A stretch of DNA of 64,000 nt, from contig JBLMZI010000006.1 in the NCBI GenBank assembly GCA_050258755.1, positions 124,001 through 188,000 of the forward strand. Direction: 5' to 3'. Origin of the DNA: JBLMZI01 sp050258755. Lineage in GTDB: Bacteria > Bacillota > Syntrophomonadia > Syntrophomonadales > DTU052. Positions 35,874 through 47,170 of this stretch are shown one piece after another. The notes below the pieces were generated by a model that saw nothing but the letters and a program-made list of their open reading frames with translations, made no database searches and had not been told where the DNA came from. The number at the start of each line of letters is the position of its first letter. The stretch's first letter is position 1. A program made the translations under genes and the position numbers.

Positions 35874-37139
35874 TTATAATGCGCGATACGCGATGTCTTT
35901 GCGATAGTGCATCCGGTTGAACCGGATCTTCGGGATCTCACGATACACCCGGTCGACCGCGTCTCGAACGGTGGTACCGCGGGCAACCACGCTCAGGACC
36001 CTCCCGCCGTCGGTGACGATCTCGCCGCCGCGCCGCTTGGTTCCAGCATGGAAGACCAGCACGTCCGAATCAACCGTATCAAGACCGGTAATCACTTCAG
36101 CGGTCGCATAGTTTCCAGGATAACCGCCGGAGGCCAGCACAACCGAAACGCAGGCATCGGCGGCAAACCGAATGTCCAGCGTATCCAGTTTCTGATCGAT
36201 GGCCGCGTCCAGCACGGGAAGCAGATCCCCTTCCAAAAGCGGCAGAACCACCTGCGCTTCCGGATCTCCCAGCCGGGCGTTGAATTCAAGGACTTTTGGG
36301 CCGTTCGCCGTGATCATCAATCCGGCATAGAGAATCCCGGTATAGGGCCTTCCCTCAGCCGCCATGGCAGCGACCACTGGTTCCATGACTTCACGCATCA
36401 CCTGCTCCTTGAGGGCAGCGGTATAAATCGGCGGAGGGCTGTAAGCGCCCATGCCGCCAGTGTTCGGCCCTTCATCCCCGTCATTGATCCGTTTGTGGTC
36501 CTGGGCCGCGACCATATGGACGACATTTTTCCCGTCACACAGGCCAAAAACGCTGACTTCTTCCCCGATCAGGCATTCTTCGATCACGATTTTTTCGCCA
36601 GCCGTCCCGAATTCGCGGGAAACCATGATATCGTCCACAGCCTGCATGGCAGTTTCCGGATCCGGCGCGACCACCACGCCTTTTCCCGCCGCCAGACCGT
36701 CCGCCTTTACGACCAGCTGGCCGCGCTGGGCGCGGATGTATTCTTTCGCAGCCCCGGCGTCATCGAACACGGCGAAAGCTGCCGTCGGAATCCGGTATTT
36801 CTGAAACAGGTTCTTGGTAAACACCTTGCTGCCTTCCAGTTCGGCGGCATTGGCTCTGGGGCCGAAAACCCGCAGCCCGCGGCTTTCGAACAGGTCCACC
36901 AGCCCCTCCATGAGCGGGGCTTCCGGTCCGACAACAGTCAGATCGATCTTATTACGCTCCACCAGTTCAGCCAGTTCGCTCAGCGCGGTCGCTTTCAAGT
37001 TGATACAGTCGGCAAACTGCGCGATGCCGGCATTGCCCGGTGCGGCATAAATCTTTTCAATTCCCGGGCTCTGCGCGAGCTTCCAAACCAGCGCATGTTC
37101 CCGTGCGCCCTGCCCAATAACCAGTACACGTTTTCCCAC
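35874..37139 (-). CDS. purD: Phosphoribosylamine-glycine ligase PurD
   Basis: ATP-grasp ligase, step 2 of purine synthesis (GAR synthetase). The 421 aa start at GTG 37139 (VGKRVLVIGQGAREHALVWKL); the open frame upstream is not conserved in type and lies in the spacer. Motifs are VVGPEAPLMEGLVDLF, VVKADGLAAGKGVVVA, EECLIGEEVSVFGLCDG, TGGMGAYSPPP and LEFNARLGDPEAQVVLPLL. It is the last purine enzyme gene of the operon, 144 bp after purH. Confidence 0.95.
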   Translation of the reverse strand: MGKRVLVIGQGAREHALVWKLAQSPGIEKIYAAPGNAGIAQFADCINLKATALSELAELVERNKIDLTVVGPEAPLMEGLVDLFESRGLRVFGPRANAAELEGSKVFTKNLFQKYRIPTAAFAVFDDAGAAKEYIRAQRGQLVVKADGLAAGKGVVVAPDPETAMQAVDDIMVSREFGTAGEKIVIEECLIGEEVSVFGLCDGKNVVHMVAAQDHKRINDGDEGPNTGGMGAYSPPPIYTAALKEQVMREVMEPVVAAMAAEGRPYTGILYAGLMITANGPKVLEFNARLGDPEAQVVLPLLEGDLLPVLDAAIDQKLDTLDIRFAADACVSVVLASGGYPGNYATAEVITGLDTVDSDVLVFHAGTKRRGGEIVTDGGRVLSVVARGTTVRDAVDRVYREIPKIRFNRMHYRKDIAYRAL

Positions 37140-37283
37140 TGTACAAACGACCTCGCTTTCGTAAAGGGACACACTTCGATGCCGCAGACCCGCATCGCCC
37201 ATGAACGCTGATCGGGCGTGTCACGATGTCCCCTGTCGATGTTGTAATCTATTGGGTCTGCCCAGTAATCTCAATCCTCAAGA

Positions 37284-38807
37284 CTAGTGTTTAAAATGGC
37301 GAACGCCGGTAAAGACCATGGCAATCCCATGTTTGTTGCACGCCGTAATGCTTTCCTCGTCACGGACCGAGCCCCCGGGCTGAATAATCGCTGTAATGCC
37401 ATATTGAGCCGCCATTTCCACCGTATCGGGAAACGGGAAAAAGGCATCTGATGCAAGCACTGCGCCTTTTGCGGCGTCGCCCGCCTGTTTCAAGGCCAGT
37501 TCGGCCGAACCCACCCGGTTCATCTGGCCGGCCCCAACCCCGAGACTCACCCCGTCGGCCGCTACCACGATCGCATTCGATTTAACATGCTTGACCACTT
37601 TCATGGCAAACATCATATTCTTGATTTCCGCCTCGGTCGGCGTCCGGTCGGTCACCACATTCAGTTCGGCTGCCTCGACCCGGGCGTCATCCCAGGCCTG
37701 CACCACAACCCCGCCGGAAACGCTTTTCACCTGCGGCCCGGCATCCCGCGCGATCTCCAGCTGGAGCACGCGCAGATTTTTCTTGGCCCGGAAAATCTCC
37801 AAAGCGGCCTCGTCATAGCCTGGTGCCGTGATGACTTCTAGGAACAGTTCGGCAGCCGCTCCGGCCGTCTCGGCATCCACCGGACGATTAAAGGCCGCTA
37901 TGCCGCCGTAAGCCGAAACCGTGTCCGCCTGGTATGCTTTCTGGTATGCTTCCAACAGCGTCTCACCAACCGCCGTACCGCACGGGTTGGTATGCTTGAC
38001 AATCACGCAGGCCGGGTCCTGGAACTCGCGGACCAGCGCGCTCGCCGCCTCGGCATCAATGATATTGTTATAGGACATTTCCTTGCCATTGAGCTGCCGC
38101 GCCTGGGCTAAGCCCCCCAGAGCCGACGCCTCACTGTAAAAGGCCGCTTTCTGGTGAGGATTCTCACCATAACGCAGTTCGTACACCTTCTCACCGGCCC
38201 AAACCAAGGTGTCCGGGAACGCATGTCCATTCAGCCCCTGTAGATAGCGGGCGATCATGCTGTCATAAAAAGCGGTATGCGCAAAAGCTTCTTCCGCCAG
38301 TTTGCGCCGCATATCCGGCCGGATTTCGCCTTCCATCTCCAGTTCCTTCAAAACCGCCCAGTAATCTTCGGGCCGAACCACAACAATCACATCCTTGTGA
38401 TTCTTAGCTGCAGCCCTGATCATGGCCGGTCCGCCGATATCGATATTCTCAATCGCGTCCTCGAACGTGGCCCCCGGTTTTTGAATCGTTTCCCGGAAAG
38501 GATACAGATTGACGGCCACCAAATCGATCGGTCCAATCTCGTTGGCTTTCAGCTGGGCCAGATGCTCCGGAGTCCGGCGGGCCAGAATGCCGCCGTGAAT
38601 CTTGGGATGCAGGGTCTTCACCCGACCATCCAGTATTTCAGGAAATCCCGTGATCTGAGCCACCTTGATAACGGGAACCCCATCCTTTTTCAAGGTTTCG
38701 TACGTCCCGCCGGTCGAAATGATTTCCCAGCCCAAATTGGCCAGCCCGCGAGCGAAATCCACCATGCCTTCCTTGTTTGAGACACTGATCAACGCACGTT
38801 TTGCCAT
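37284..38807 (-). CDS. purH: Bifunctional AICAR transformylase / IMP cyclohydrolase PurH
   Basis: Last two steps to IMP. The 507 aa have the N-terminal MGS-like cyclohydrolase domain ([43 protein letters not shown]) and the C-terminal transformylase domain ([48 protein letters not shown]). GAGGAGG precedes the ATG. AICAR, one of its substrates, also comes from HisF. Confidence 0.97.
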   Translation of the reverse strand: MAKRALISVSNKEGMVDFARGLANLGWEIISTGGTYETLKKDGVPVIKVAQITGFPEILDGRVKTLHPKIHGGILARRTPEHLAQLKANEIGPIDLVAVNLYPFRETIQKPGATFEDAIENIDIGGPAMIRAAAKNHKDVIVVVRPEDYWAVLKELEMEGEIRPDMRRKLAEEAFAHTAFYDSMIARYLQGLNGHAFPDTLVWAGEKVYELRYGENPHQKAAFYSEASALGGLAQARQLNGKEMSYNNIIDAEAASALVREFQDPACVIVKHTNPCGTAVGETLLEAYQKAYQADTVSAYGGIAAFNRPVDAETAGAAAELFLEVITAPGYDEAALEIFRAKKNLRVLQLEIARDAGPQVKSVSGGVVVQAWDDARVEAAELNVVTDRTPTEAEIKNMMFAMKVVKHVKSNAIVVAADGVSLGVGAGQMNRVGSAELALKQAGDAAKGAVLASDAFFPFPDTVEMAAQYGITAIIQPGGSVRDEESITACNKHGIAMVFTGVRHFKH

Positions 38808-38867
38808 AAAGTGTATCCCTCCTCATCGTGATCGGACCCGGTCGGAGGCCGCAGTGAACGGCTACCC

Positions 38868-39500
38868 CTATATTATCCGGACCTTTCTTCCCTCTATGTA
38901 CAACCTGCCTTCGGCAATGAGCCGAACCGCTTTGGGCAGCAGTTTGTGTTCCTCAACCAGAATCCGCGCCGCCAGCGTATCTTCATCGTCGCCGGGCTCG
39001 ACTGGAACCGCCGTCTGCAGAATCACAGGCCCGGTATCAACCCCGCGGTCCACAAAATGGACGGTACAGCCGCTCACCCGCACCCCGTAATCCAGGGCCT
39101 GGCGCTGAGCATGCAGTCCGGGAAAAGCCGGGAGCAGAGCCGGGTGAATATTGATGACCCGCATCGGATAGGCTGCGAGAACGGTATCCCCTACAATGCG
39201 CATGTACCCTGCCAGCACGACCAATTCCACGCCATGCTGCTTTAAGATATCGACAACGGCTGCCTCGTAGGATGCTTTGTCCGCGAATGCGCCCGGCGGA
39301 ATCGAAACGGCTTCGATGCCCCTTTTTCGAGCCCGTTCCAGAACCGGCGCATTTGCTTTGTCGGAAATCACAACTTTTATCTGGGCCGGAATCTCGCCGG
39401 CGTCAATCCCATCCTGAACCGACTGGTAATTCGAACCCCGGCCGGAGGCCAGCACGCCTAAAGCCAGGACCTCAGCCGGCTCCGGCATGATCCTACTCAT
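38868..39500 (-). CDS. purN: Phosphoribosylglycinamide formyltransferase PurN
   Basis: 10-formyl-THF-dependent GAR transformylase. It runs to 210 aa from ATG 39500, which overlaps the purM stop by 8 bp; ATG 39488 is an alternative. Motifs are LGVLASGRGSNYQSV, VVLAGYMRIV, NIHPALLPAFPGLHA with the catalytic His/Asn region, GVRVSGCTVHFVDRGVDTGPVI and PKAVRLIAEGRLYIEG. It sits in standard operon order between purM and purH. Confidence 0.95.
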   Translation of the reverse strand: MSRIMPEPAEVLALGVLASGRGSNYQSVQDGIDAGEIPAQIKVVISDKANAPVLERARKRGIEAVSIPPGAFADKASYEAAVVDILKQHGVELVVLAGYMRIVGDTVLAAYPMRVINIHPALLPAFPGLHAQRQALDYGVRVSGCTVHFVDRGVDTGPVILQTAVPVEPGDDEDTLAARILVEEHKLLPKAVRLIAEGRLYIEGRKVRII

Positions 39501-40545
39501 CAATGGCCACACCCTTTTCACCAGCAGTCATTTCTCCGATGATGGACGGTTTTTCTCCGGCGGCAGTCAGGAAAGACACCGTCCGATCGACATCGGCCGG
39601 ATCAACCACCACAATCATTCCGAGCCCCATGTTGAACGTTCGGAACATCTCCGCCGGTTCGACCCGGCCCATCTGTGCCATCAGATCAAAAATCGCGGGG
39701 CGTTCCCAGGTATTCGAGCGAATCTGTGCCCGGACACCAGACGGCAGCACCCGAACCAGATTTTCCGGCAGCCCGCCGCCGGTAATATGTGCCAGGCCTT
39801 TGATAGGAACCGCATCAAGCAGTCCCAGAATGCTTTTCACGTAAATCCGGGTCGGGGTAAGCAGTTCTTCCGCCAGGGTTCGCCCGAGTTCAGGCATGTG
39901 CCGGTTCACTTTATAGCCGGCTTTATCGAAAAAGATCTTTCGAGCCAGGGAAAATCCATTGGAATGAAGTCCGGACGAGGCCAGTCCAATGGCAACATCG
40001 CCAGGCTGAATCGCCGCGCCGGTCAGGATTTTATCCTCGTTGACGACCCCGACGGCAAATCCGGCCATGTCGTACTCGCCTTTTCCATAAAAGCCCGGCA
40101 TCTCAGCGGTTTCTCCGCCGATCAAGGCACAGCCTGCATCCCGGCAGCCGGCTGAAACCCCTTCCACCAGGGCCGCAATCTGCACCGGCTGAACCTCGCC
40201 AACCGCAAGATAATCGAGGAAAAACAATGGCTCCGCACCATGGACCAGGATATCGTTGACACACATGGCAACCAAATCAATGCCGACCGTATGATGAATC
40301 CCGGCCATCTGGGCGACCTTGAGCTTGGTGCCGACACCGTCGGTCCCTGAAACCATCACCGGTTTCGGGTATTTCGCCAGATCAATCTTAAAAAACCCCG
40401 CAAATGCCCCGATTTTGGACAAAACGCCATCCCGGTACGTGGATTCCACCATCGGCGTGATCCGGCGGACCGCTTCGTCCGCAGCATCGATATCCACGCC
40501 CGCCGCTTTGTAACTCAAACCTTTTTCGGCGTCTTGATCGGTCAT
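39493..40545 (-). CDS. purM: Phosphoribosylformylglycinamidine cyclo-ligase PurM
   Basis: AIR synthetase, ATP-dependent ring closure of FGAM. The 350 aa hold SYKAAGVDIDAADEAVRRI, VSGTDGVGTKLKVA, AMCVNDILVHGAEPLFFLDY, ALIGGETAEMPGFY and HITGGGLPENLVRVLP. GGAGGTGGAAGC leads into the ATG, 13 bp after the purF stop. Confidence 0.97.
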   Translation of the reverse strand: MTDQDAEKGLSYKAAGVDIDAADEAVRRITPMVESTYRDGVLSKIGAFAGFFKIDLAKYPKPVMVSGTDGVGTKLKVAQMAGIHHTVGIDLVAMCVNDILVHGAEPLFFLDYLAVGEVQPVQIAALVEGVSAGCRDAGCALIGGETAEMPGFYGKGEYDMAGFAVGVVNEDKILTGAAIQPGDVAIGLASSGLHSNGFSLARKIFFDKAGYKVNRHMPELGRTLAEELLTPTRIYVKSILGLLDAVPIKGLAHITGGGLPENLVRVLPSGVRAQIRSNTWERPAIFDLMAQMGRVEPAEMFRTFNMGLGMIVVVDPADVDRTVSFLTAAGEKPSIIGEMTAGEKGVAIDE

Positions 40546-40558
40546 GCTTCCACCTCCG

Positions 40559-42001
40559 TTACTGCCCTTCTAAGCTGAATTTCCGGGCCTGTGCCTCGTC
40601 CTCAACCGGAATCGGATAAGAACCATTGAAACAAGCCGCGCAGAAACAGTCATTATCCCCTTCGAACGCCGAATACAGTCCTTCCATCGTCAAGTAGTTC
40701 AGGCTGTCGGCGCCAATAAACTGTCTAATTTCCTCGACGGTCATCCGGGATGCAATCAATTCCTCACGCTGCGAGGTATCGATACCGTAAAAGCACGGGT
40801 ATTGGGTTGGCGGCGAGGATACCGCCACATGAACTTCGGCCGCTCCGGCATCCCGAAGCATTGCGACGATCTTTTTACTGGTCGTCCCGCGCACAATCGA
40901 GTCATCCACCAAAATCACCCGCTTGCCCCGGACAACCTCGACAATCGGGTTCAGCTTAAGCCGCACCCCAAGATCGCGCATTTTTTGATTCGGTTGGATA
41001 AAGGTTCGCCCGATATACCGATTTTTCATCAAACCTTCATCGAACGGAATCCCGGATTCCAGCGAATAACCCAGGGCCGCCGAAGTCCCGGAATCAGGCA
41101 CCGAAATCACGATGTCCGCCTCCACATTGGTCTGCCGGGCAAGCTGCCGGCCCATAGCCCGGCGGGAACGGTTGACCGTCACGCTGTCGATCACGCTGTC
41201 CGGACGTGCGAAATAAATATATTCAAAGATGCAGTGGGCCTTTCGCCCGGTCCGCAGGGTATTTACGCTATGACAGCCATTCTGGTCCAACAACACGATT
41301 TCACCGGGTTCCACATCCCGCAGCTTCACCGCACCAATCGTATCCAGCGCGCAGGATTCCGAGGCGAGCACGTAATTACCATTCAACTGCCCAAGACACA
41401 ACGGCCGGATGCCGAAGGGATCACGCACACCGATCAGGCTGTTTTCAGTCATAATGATCAGCGAATAGGCGCCTTTAATGTCGATCATGCATTTGACCAG
41501 CGCGTCTTCCAAACGGTCCTGCCCGTAGCGCGCAAGCAAATTCACGATCACTTCTGTATCGGTGGTGGTTTGGAACACCGATCCATTGGTCGCCAGACGG
41601 GTACGCAGCTCCCCGGCGTTCACCAGGTTGCCATTATGAGCCAGGCCGATCATGCCTTTGAGATACCGGAAAACCAGCGGCTGGGCATTAACCACCGAAC
41701 TGGATCCGGTCGTCGAGTAGCGCACATGACCCAGGGCCATATGCCCAGGAAGCTTGTCAATGATTTCCGGGGAAAAGACTTCCGGAACCAGACCCATCCC
41801 TTTGTGAAGGGTGATTTCGCCGCAGCCGTCGCTCACCGCGATGCCTGCGCTTTCCTGGCCCCGGTGCTGCAGTGCATGCAGGCCGTAATAGGCGGTTTTG
41901 GCCGCTTCCGCCGAACCCGGTGCGGCGTTCCGCAAATATATCCCGAAGACACCGCATTCGTCCCGGCGGACATGGCCGGTCTCTTTTACTGCATTATGCA
42001 T
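40559..42001 (-). CDS. purF: Amidophosphoribosyltransferase PurF
   Basis: Commits PRPP to purine synthesis by making phosphoribosylamine. The start is ATG 42001, with GGGAG 7 nt upstream and a 16-bp overlap with purL. A short propeptide precedes [12 protein letters not shown], so the nucleophile Cys is exposed by self-processing. The PRPP loop is [13 protein letters not shown]. The C-terminal [14 protein letters not shown] is the cysteine cluster of the Bacillus-type enzyme with a structural Fe-S centre. The predicted protein has 480 aa. Confidence 0.96.
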   Translation of the reverse strand: MHNAVKETGHVRRDECGVFGIYLRNAAPGSAEAAKTAYYGLHALQHRGQESAGIAVSDGCGEITLHKGMGLVPEVFSPEIIDKLPGHMALGHVRYSTTGSSSVVNAQPLVFRYLKGMIGLAHNGNLVNAGELRTRLATNGSVFQTTTDTEVIVNLLARYGQDRLEDALVKCMIDIKGAYSLIIMTENSLIGVRDPFGIRPLCLGQLNGNYVLASESCALDTIGAVKLRDVEPGEIVLLDQNGCHSVNTLRTGRKAHCIFEYIYFARPDSVIDSVTVNRSRRAMGRQLARQTNVEADIVISVPDSGTSAALGYSLESGIPFDEGLMKNRYIGRTFIQPNQKMRDLGVRLKLNPIVEVVRGKRVILVDDSIVRGTTSKKIVAMLRDAGAAEVHVAVSSPPTQYPCFYGIDTSQREELIASRMTVEEIRQFIGADSLNYLTMEGLYSAFEGDNDCFCAACFNGSYPIPVEDEAQARKFSLEGQ

Positions 42002-44193
42002 CGGATTGCTCCCTGCCAAACGGCTTTGATTTCATCGATTGCTGCATTTACGCCGATTCCGGCAGCCTGAATGATCAGCCGGTCACCACCGGTCTGGCCG
42101 ATCACGGCAGCCGCAACTCCCTTGTTTTGCGCCGCCGCCAGAAGCGCGGCGCGGTCTTCCGGTTTCACCGATATGATCACCCGTCCCGGCGCTTCGCCGA
42201 ACAGCAGGCCGTCCGGCCGTCCGGAGATGTCCGTAAGGTTCACCACAGCCCCAATTCCGCCTTCAATGGCCGCTTCCGCAACCGCCACCGCGAGACCGCC
42301 TTCGGAAAGGTCGTGCGCCGACTTGATTTGCCCCTTGCCAATCAGGTCGAGCAGCAGCTCAATCAAGCTTTGCTGCTTTGGCAGGTCCAGGTCCGGCACC
42401 GCGCCCGTTTCGAGTCCGTGAATCAATGCAAGGTATTCGCTGCCGCCGATTTCGTCCCGGAAGCCGCCAAGCAGCACAATATCGTCACCGGAACCGGTAA
42501 ACGCCATGCGCATCCGCTTGGAAATATCGGGAAGCAGACCAACCATTCCGACCGTCGGCGTCGGGAACACGGCTTCTCCGCCGCGGGTTTCGTTATACAG
42601 GCTGACATTTCCGCTGACCACGGGCGTCTTTAACGCCTTTGCCGCCTCAGCCATTCCCAGAATCGCGTTGCGGAACTGCCAGAACACCTCAGGTTTCTCC
42701 GGATTCCCGAAGTTCAGGCAATTGGTCATTGCCAGCGGCTCGGCACCCAGGCAGGCCAGATTTAAGGCTGCCTCGGCGACCGTCATCAACCCGCCCTTGA
42801 ACGGGTCCAGATAACAGAACCGGCTGTTGCAGTCCACGGTGACCGCGGCCCCTTTGGGGGTGCCTTTAATGCGAAGCACCGCCCCGTCCGCGTCTCCGGG
42901 TTTGATCGTGGTATTGGTCATGACTTCATAGTCGTACTGGGTATAGACCCATTCCTTGCTCGCGATACTCGGCGAGCCCAGCAGTTGGCGAAGCACGTCA
43001 CCGGCATCGGCAGGAACGGGGACACTGTTCAGATCATACGAGCGCACCTGCTGGAAATATGCCGGTTCGGCATAGGGCCGCTGGTATACCGGGCAGTCTT
43101 CGGTCAGCACATTGACCGGGACTTCCCCGGCCACCACGCCGCCTTCGGTGACCCGAAACATCCCGTCGTCGGTAATATGGCCGATAATGGCGGCTTCAAG
43201 CCCCCATTTTTCAAAGATCTCCTGAATCCGGTCCACCTTGCCCTCACGCGGAACCACCAGCATGCGTTCCTGCGATTCGGAAAGCATGACCTCATAGGGG
43301 GTCATGCCTTCTTCCCGGCGCGGGACCTTCAGGACATCGACTTCCACACCGCGCCCGCCTTTATTGGCCGCTTCCGAGATGGAACTGGTCAACCCGGCTG
43401 CGCCAAGGTCCTGCATTCCGGCTGCCAGATCTTCGTGAATCAATTCAAGACAGGCTTCCAGCAGCAGTTTTTCCATAAACGGGTCGCCCACCTGGACCGA
43501 AGGCCGTTTGGATTCCGATTCTTCGGACAGTTCCTCGGACGCGAAAGTCGCGCCGTGAATCCCGTCCCGGCCGGTCCGGGCCCCGACCAGAAGCAGTTCC
43601 CGGCCCACGTCACCGGCGATTGCGAGTGCGATTTCATCGGCCTTGACCAACCCGACGCACATCGCATTGACCAGGGGATTATCCTTGTAACTGGGATGGA
43701 AATAGACTTCGCCGGCCACGGTCGGGATTCCGAGGCAGTTGCCGTAACCGCCGATCCCGGATACCACGCCGGCAAACAAATGGCGGGTCCGGTCATCATC
43801 GAGCGGGCCGAAACGCAGTGAATTCAGCATCGCGATCGGGCGCGCGCCCATCGTAAAAATATCCCGAACAATCCCGCCCACACCGGTTGCCGCGCCCTGG
43901 TAAGGCTCAATCGCGGACGGGTGGTTATGGCTTTCAATCTTAAATACCAGGGCCTGCCCGTCACCAATATCAACGACACCGGCATTTTCGCCAGGGCCCT
44001 GAATGACCCGCTCCCCGGTGGTGGGGAACAGTTTCAAAACCGGTCTGGAACTCTTATATCCGCAATGCTCGGACCACATGACGGAAAACATGCCCAATTC
44101 AAGGCGGTTCGGCTCCCGTCCCATGATCTCAAGAACCTTCTGGTACTCGTCATCTTTCAAGCCCATTTCCTGCCACAGGGGTTTCGCCGTCAT
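41986..44193 (-). CDS. purL: FGAM synthase large subunit PurL (small type)
   Basis: Makes FGAM from FGAR with ammonia from PurQ. At 735 aa it is the short form that works with separate PurQ and PurS. Motifs are [64 protein letters not shown] and [15 protein letters not shown]. The ATG overlaps the purQ stop (TAATG). Confidence 0.97.
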   Translation of the reverse strand: MTAKPLWQEMGLKDDEYQKVLEIMGREPNRLELGMFSVMWSEHCGYKSSRPVLKLFPTTGERVIQGPGENAGVVDIGDGQALVFKIESHNHPSAIEPYQGAATGVGGIVRDIFTMGARPIAMLNSLRFGPLDDDRTRHLFAGVVSGIGGYGNCLGIPTVAGEVYFHPSYKDNPLVNAMCVGLVKADEIALAIAGDVGRELLLVGARTGRDGIHGATFASEELSEESESKRPSVQVGDPFMEKLLLEACLELIHEDLAAGMQDLGAAGLTSSISEAANKGGRGVEVDVLKVPRREEGMTPYEVMLSESQERMLVVPREGKVDRIQEIFEKWGLEAAIIGHITDDGMFRVTEGGVVAGEVPVNVLTEDCPVYQRPYAEPAYFQQVRSYDLNSVPVPADAGDVLRQLLGSPSIASKEWVYTQYDYEVMTNTTIKPGDADGAVLRIKGTPKGAAVTVDCNSRFCYLDPFKGGLMTVAEAALNLACLGAEPLAMTNCLNFGNPEKPEVFWQFRNAILGMAEAAKALKTPVVSGNVSLYNETRGGEAVFPTPTVGMVGLLPDISKRMRMAFTGSGDDIVLLGGFRDEIGGSEYLALIHGLETGAVPDLDLPKQQSLIELLLDLIGKGQIKSAHDLSEGGLAVAVAEAAIEGGIGAVVNLTDISGRPDGLLFGEAPGRVIISVKPEDRAALLAAAQNKGVAAAVIGQTGGDRLIIQAAGIGVNAAIDEIKAVWQGAIRCIMQ

Positions 44194-44867
44194 TACATCC
44201 CCTCCTTGAACGCCTTGACCATCGAGGCAAAAACCCGATAGCCGTCTTTCCCGCCCAGAATCTCCTCGGAGAACCGTTCGGGGTGCGGCATCATGCCAAG
44301 CACATTGCGTTTCTTATTGATGACCCCGGCGATGTTTTCGAGCGCGCCGTTGGGATTCGGATCCAGGTAGGTGAAAACAATCTGATCGTTTGCCTTTAGT
44401 TCGGCCAGGGTTTCCGGGTCGCAGAAGTAATTGCCTTCCCCGTGCGCAATCGGCATCCGAACCGTTTCTCCTTCGGCGTACAGGCGGGAAAATGCCGAGT
44501 TGGCCGTTTCGACCCGCATGTCGACCGGCAGGCACCGAAACTGCAGGCTGTCATTACGCAGCAGCGCGCCAGGCAGCAGTCCCGCCTCAGTTAGAATTTG
44601 AAAACCGTTACAGATGCCGATCACCAGCCCGCCCCGCTCGGCGAACTCGGTAACCTCCTGCATAATCGGCGAAAAGCGGGCGATCGCTCCACAGCGAAGA
44701 TAGTCGCCGTACGAGAACCCGCCCGGCACGATTAAGGCGTCATAGCCCGTTACCGAATGGGTCTTATGCCAGATAAAATCGACCGGTTCCTGCAGCACCT
44801 GGTCAATCACGTGATAGCAGTCGGCGTCGCAATTGGAACCCGGAAAGACCACGACTCCAAATTTCAT
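44193..44867 (-). CDS. purQ: FGAM synthase glutaminase subunit PurQ
   Basis: Class I glutaminase delivering ammonia to PurL. The 224 aa have [35 protein letters not shown], the nucleophile Cys in [19 protein letters not shown], and the His/Glu pair in GMMPHPERF. The ATG is 3 bp after the purS stop. Confidence 0.97.
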   Translation of the reverse strand: MKFGVVVFPGSNCDADCYHVIDQVLQEPVDFIWHKTHSVTGYDALIVPGGFSYGDYLRCGAIARFSPIMQEVTEFAERGGLVIGICNGFQILTEAGLLPGALLRNDSLQFRCLPVDMRVETANSAFSRLYAEGETVRMPIAHGEGNYFCDPETLAELKANDQIVFTYLDPNPNGALENIAGVINKKRNVLGMMPHPERFSEEILGGKDGYRVFASMVKAFKEGM

Positions 44868-44870
44868 GTT

Positions 44871-45119
44871 CTACGCCTCCACCAATTCAATGCGGAATTC
44901 TTCGATGACCGGGTTGGCCAGCAGGCGGCCGCACATCTCATCAAGCCGCTGCCGGGCTTCCTCACGGCTGGCGCCGTCCAGTTTAACCTCAATATATTTA
45001 CCGACCCGCACGTCGTTCACTTCGGGAAAACCCATGGTTGCAAGCCCGCGGCGCACGGTATCGCCCTGCGGATCAAGCACGCCCTGTTTCAGGGTGACAA
45101 ACACTTTGCCCAGATACAT
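44871..45119 (-). CDS. purS: FGAM synthase subunit PurS
   Basis: 82-aa small subunit that bridges PurL and PurQ. The sequence MYLGKVFVTLKQGVLDPQGD, VNDVRVGKYIEVKL and a short amphipathic C-terminus fit the family. ATG 45119 was chosen over the longer frame because GAGGGAGG lies upstream and the start sits directly at the purC stop. Confidence 0.95.
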   Translation of the reverse strand: MYLGKVFVTLKQGVLDPQGDTVRRGLATMGFPEVNDVRVGKYIEVKLDGASREEARQRLDEMCGRLLANPVIEEFRIELVEA

Positions 45120-45120
45120 C

Positions 45121-45831
45121 CTATTTACCTCCCTCAAGGCGGCGCAGCACTTCCTGGTACGCCTCTTTTTCTTTTCCAAGATCACGGCGGAAACGGTCCT
45201 TGTCCAGCTTTTCCTTGGTATCGATGTCCCACAGCCGGCAGGTATCAGGCGAAATCTCGTCGGCTAGGATGATCGAGCCGTTAAACCGCCCAAATTCCAG
45301 CTTGTAATCAACAAGTTCAAGGTTTGCCGCGGCAAAATACGGTTTTAACAGCGCATTGATCCGGCTGGCCAGTCCTTTGATGGCGGCCAGCTCCTCCGCC
45401 GTAGCCCAGCCGAAGGTGAGGATATGGTCATCGTTCACCATGGGATCATGCAGGTCGTCATTTTTGAAGTACAGCTCCAGGATTGGCTTTGGCAGCACAA
45501 CCCCTTCCTCAATACCGAGCCGTTTCGAAAGACTGCCGGCCACAGTATTGCGCACCACGACCTCAACCGGAACGATTTCAACCCGGCGTACGATCATGTG
45601 GCGGTCATCGATCAGCTTGACAAAATGGCTGTCGATGCCCTGACCGCGCAGGAAATCAAACAGCAGCGCGGACATCCGGTTGTTTACGACCCCTTTGGAT
45701 TCAATGGTTCCCCGCTTGGTTCCATCAAAAGCGGTGGCATCGTCTTTGTACTCAACAATAGCCAGCGACGGATCTTCCGTGGTGTACAGTCTCTTTGCCT
45801 TGCCTTCGTAGATGAACTCTTTCTTGTCCAT
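45121..45831 (-). CDS. purC: SAICAR synthetase PurC
   Basis: Adds aspartate to CAIR using ATP. The 236-aa protein starts at ATG 45831 (MDKKEFIYEGKAKRLYTTED), with AAGGAGG 6-7 nt upstream; the longer frame is non-coding. Motifs are VRNTVAGSLSKRLGIEEG, LEFGRFNGSIILADEISPDTCRLWD and KEKLDKDRFRRDLG. It is the third gene of the operon. Confidence 0.96.
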   Translation of the reverse strand: MDKKEFIYEGKAKRLYTTEDPSLAIVEYKDDATAFDGTKRGTIESKGVVNNRMSALLFDFLRGQGIDSHFVKLIDDRHMIVRRVEIVPVEVVVRNTVAGSLSKRLGIEEGVVLPKPILELYFKNDDLHDPMVNDDHILTFGWATAEELAAIKGLASRINALLKPYFAAANLELVDYKLEFGRFNGSIILADEISPDTCRLWDIDTKEKLDKDRFRRDLGKEKEAYQEVLRRLEGGK

Positions 45832-45877
45832 GCGGTTCCTCCTTCTCATGACCAGTGCCTCGTTGACGTTAAATGGG

Positions 45878-47170
45878 TTACAGTCCGCAGCGCGCCAGAA
45901 TATAATCCACCTGCCTGGTGTGATAAGCATAATCAAACAACTCGTCCAGTTCGGCTGCGCTTAATACTCGGGTCACGTCCTCATTTTGGCCCAGCAGCTC
46001 CCGGAAGGGGGTTTTGGTCCGCCAGCATTCCATCGCGCTGGACTGAACCACCCGATAGGCCGTTTCCCTCAGCATTCCCTTGTCAATCAGGGACAGCAGC
46101 ACGCGCTGGGAGAACACCAACCCGAGTGTCGCTTCCATATTGCGCATCATGTTCTCCGGATACACCATCAGCCCGTCCATGACCCGGATAAACCGGTCCA
46201 GGATATAGTGCAGCAGGATCGTGCTGTCCGGAATAATAACCCGCTCCGCCGAGGAGTGGGCCAGATCGCGTTCATGCCAGAGAGCGACATTCTCCATGCC
46301 CGCCATCGAATTGCTGCGGATGACCCGTGCCAGCCCGGTTACCCGCTCGCTCATCATCGGATTGCGCTTGTGCGGCATGGCCGACGATCCCTTCTGCCCC
46401 GCGTAAAACGGTTCTTCCGCTTCAAGGATGTCGGTGCGCTGCAGGTTGCGGATTTCGGTCGACATTTTTTCCAGGTCGCTCGCAATCACGGCGAGTGCGG
46501 TGAGATATTCGGCATGGCGGTCGCGCTGAATCACCTGGGTCGATACCTTGCACGGCTTCAGCCCCAGTTTTTCGCAGACATGGCGTTCCACGAACGGGTC
46601 AATGTTGGCAAAGGTGCCGACCGCGCCGGAAATTTTCCCGTAGGAAACCACGTCCCGCGCCCGCTGCATCCGCTCAATGTCCCGTTCCACCTGGGTGTAC
46701 CAGAGGGCCATCTTAATCCCGAAGGTGATCGGTTCACCGTGCACCCCGTGCGTCCGCCCCACCATCAGCGTATCTTTATGTTCGCGCGCCAGCCGGGCCA
46801 GCACCGTTTTCAGCTTCTCCAGTTTGTCGAGGATCAGATCGGCGGCTGAGCGCATCTGCATCGCCAGACCGGTATCCAGGATATCGGATGAGGTCATTCC
46901 CATATGAATATAGCGGGAATCATCGCCGACATATTCGGCGACGTTGGTCAGAAAGGCGATCACGTCGTGCCGGACTTCTTCTTCAATCTCTTTCACCCGG
47001 CCGATCTCGAAATTTGCACGGTTTTTAATGATTTCCACGGCGTCCTTTGGAATCTGCCCCAATTCAGCCCAGGCTTCGCAGGCAAGAACCTCAATCGTCA
47101 GCCAGTTGCGCAGTTTTGCTTCCTCGGTCCAAACCGCCCCCATCTCCGGGAGTGTGTAACGTTCGATCAC
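45878..47170 (-). CDS. purB: Adenylosuccinate lyase PurB
   Basis: Cleaves SAICAR and adenylosuccinate to release fumarate. The 430 aa start at GTG 47170, whose GTGA overlaps the purE stop. Motifs are RYTLPEMGAVWTEEAKLRNW, MGMTSSDILDTGLAMQM, MVGRTHGVHGEPITFG and the signature GSSAMPHKRNPMMSE with the catalytic flexible-loop serine. It is the second gene of the operon. Confidence 0.97.
   Translation of the reverse strand: MIERYTLPEMGAVWTEEAKLRNWLTIEVLACEAWAELGQIPKDAVEIIKNRANFEIGRVKEIEEEVRHDVIAFLTNVAEYVGDDSRYIHMGMTSSDILDTGLAMQMRSAADLILDKLEKLKTVLARLAREHKDTLMVGRTHGVHGEPITFGIKMALWYTQVERDIERMQRARDVVSYGKISGAVGTFANIDPFVERHVCEKLGLKPCKVSTQVIQRDRHAEYLTALAVIASDLEKMSTEIRNLQRTDILEAEEPFYAGQKGSSAMPHKRNPMMSERVTGLARVIRSNSMAGMENVALWHERDLAHSSAERVIIPDSTILLHYILDRFIRVMDGLMVYPENMMRNMEATLGLVFSQRVLLSLIDKGMLRETAYRVVQSSAMECWRTKTPFRELLGQNEDVTRVLSAAELDELFDYAYHTRQVDYILARCGL

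Noticed and set aside
35907..37211. 434-codon plus-strand frame opposite purD
   Set aside because: Antisense of purD. All purD motifs are intact on the minus strand.
40802..42070. 422-codon plus-strand frame opposite purF
   Set aside because: Shadow of purF and the end of purL on the other strand; composition is His/Arg/Gln-rich as expected for an antisense frame.
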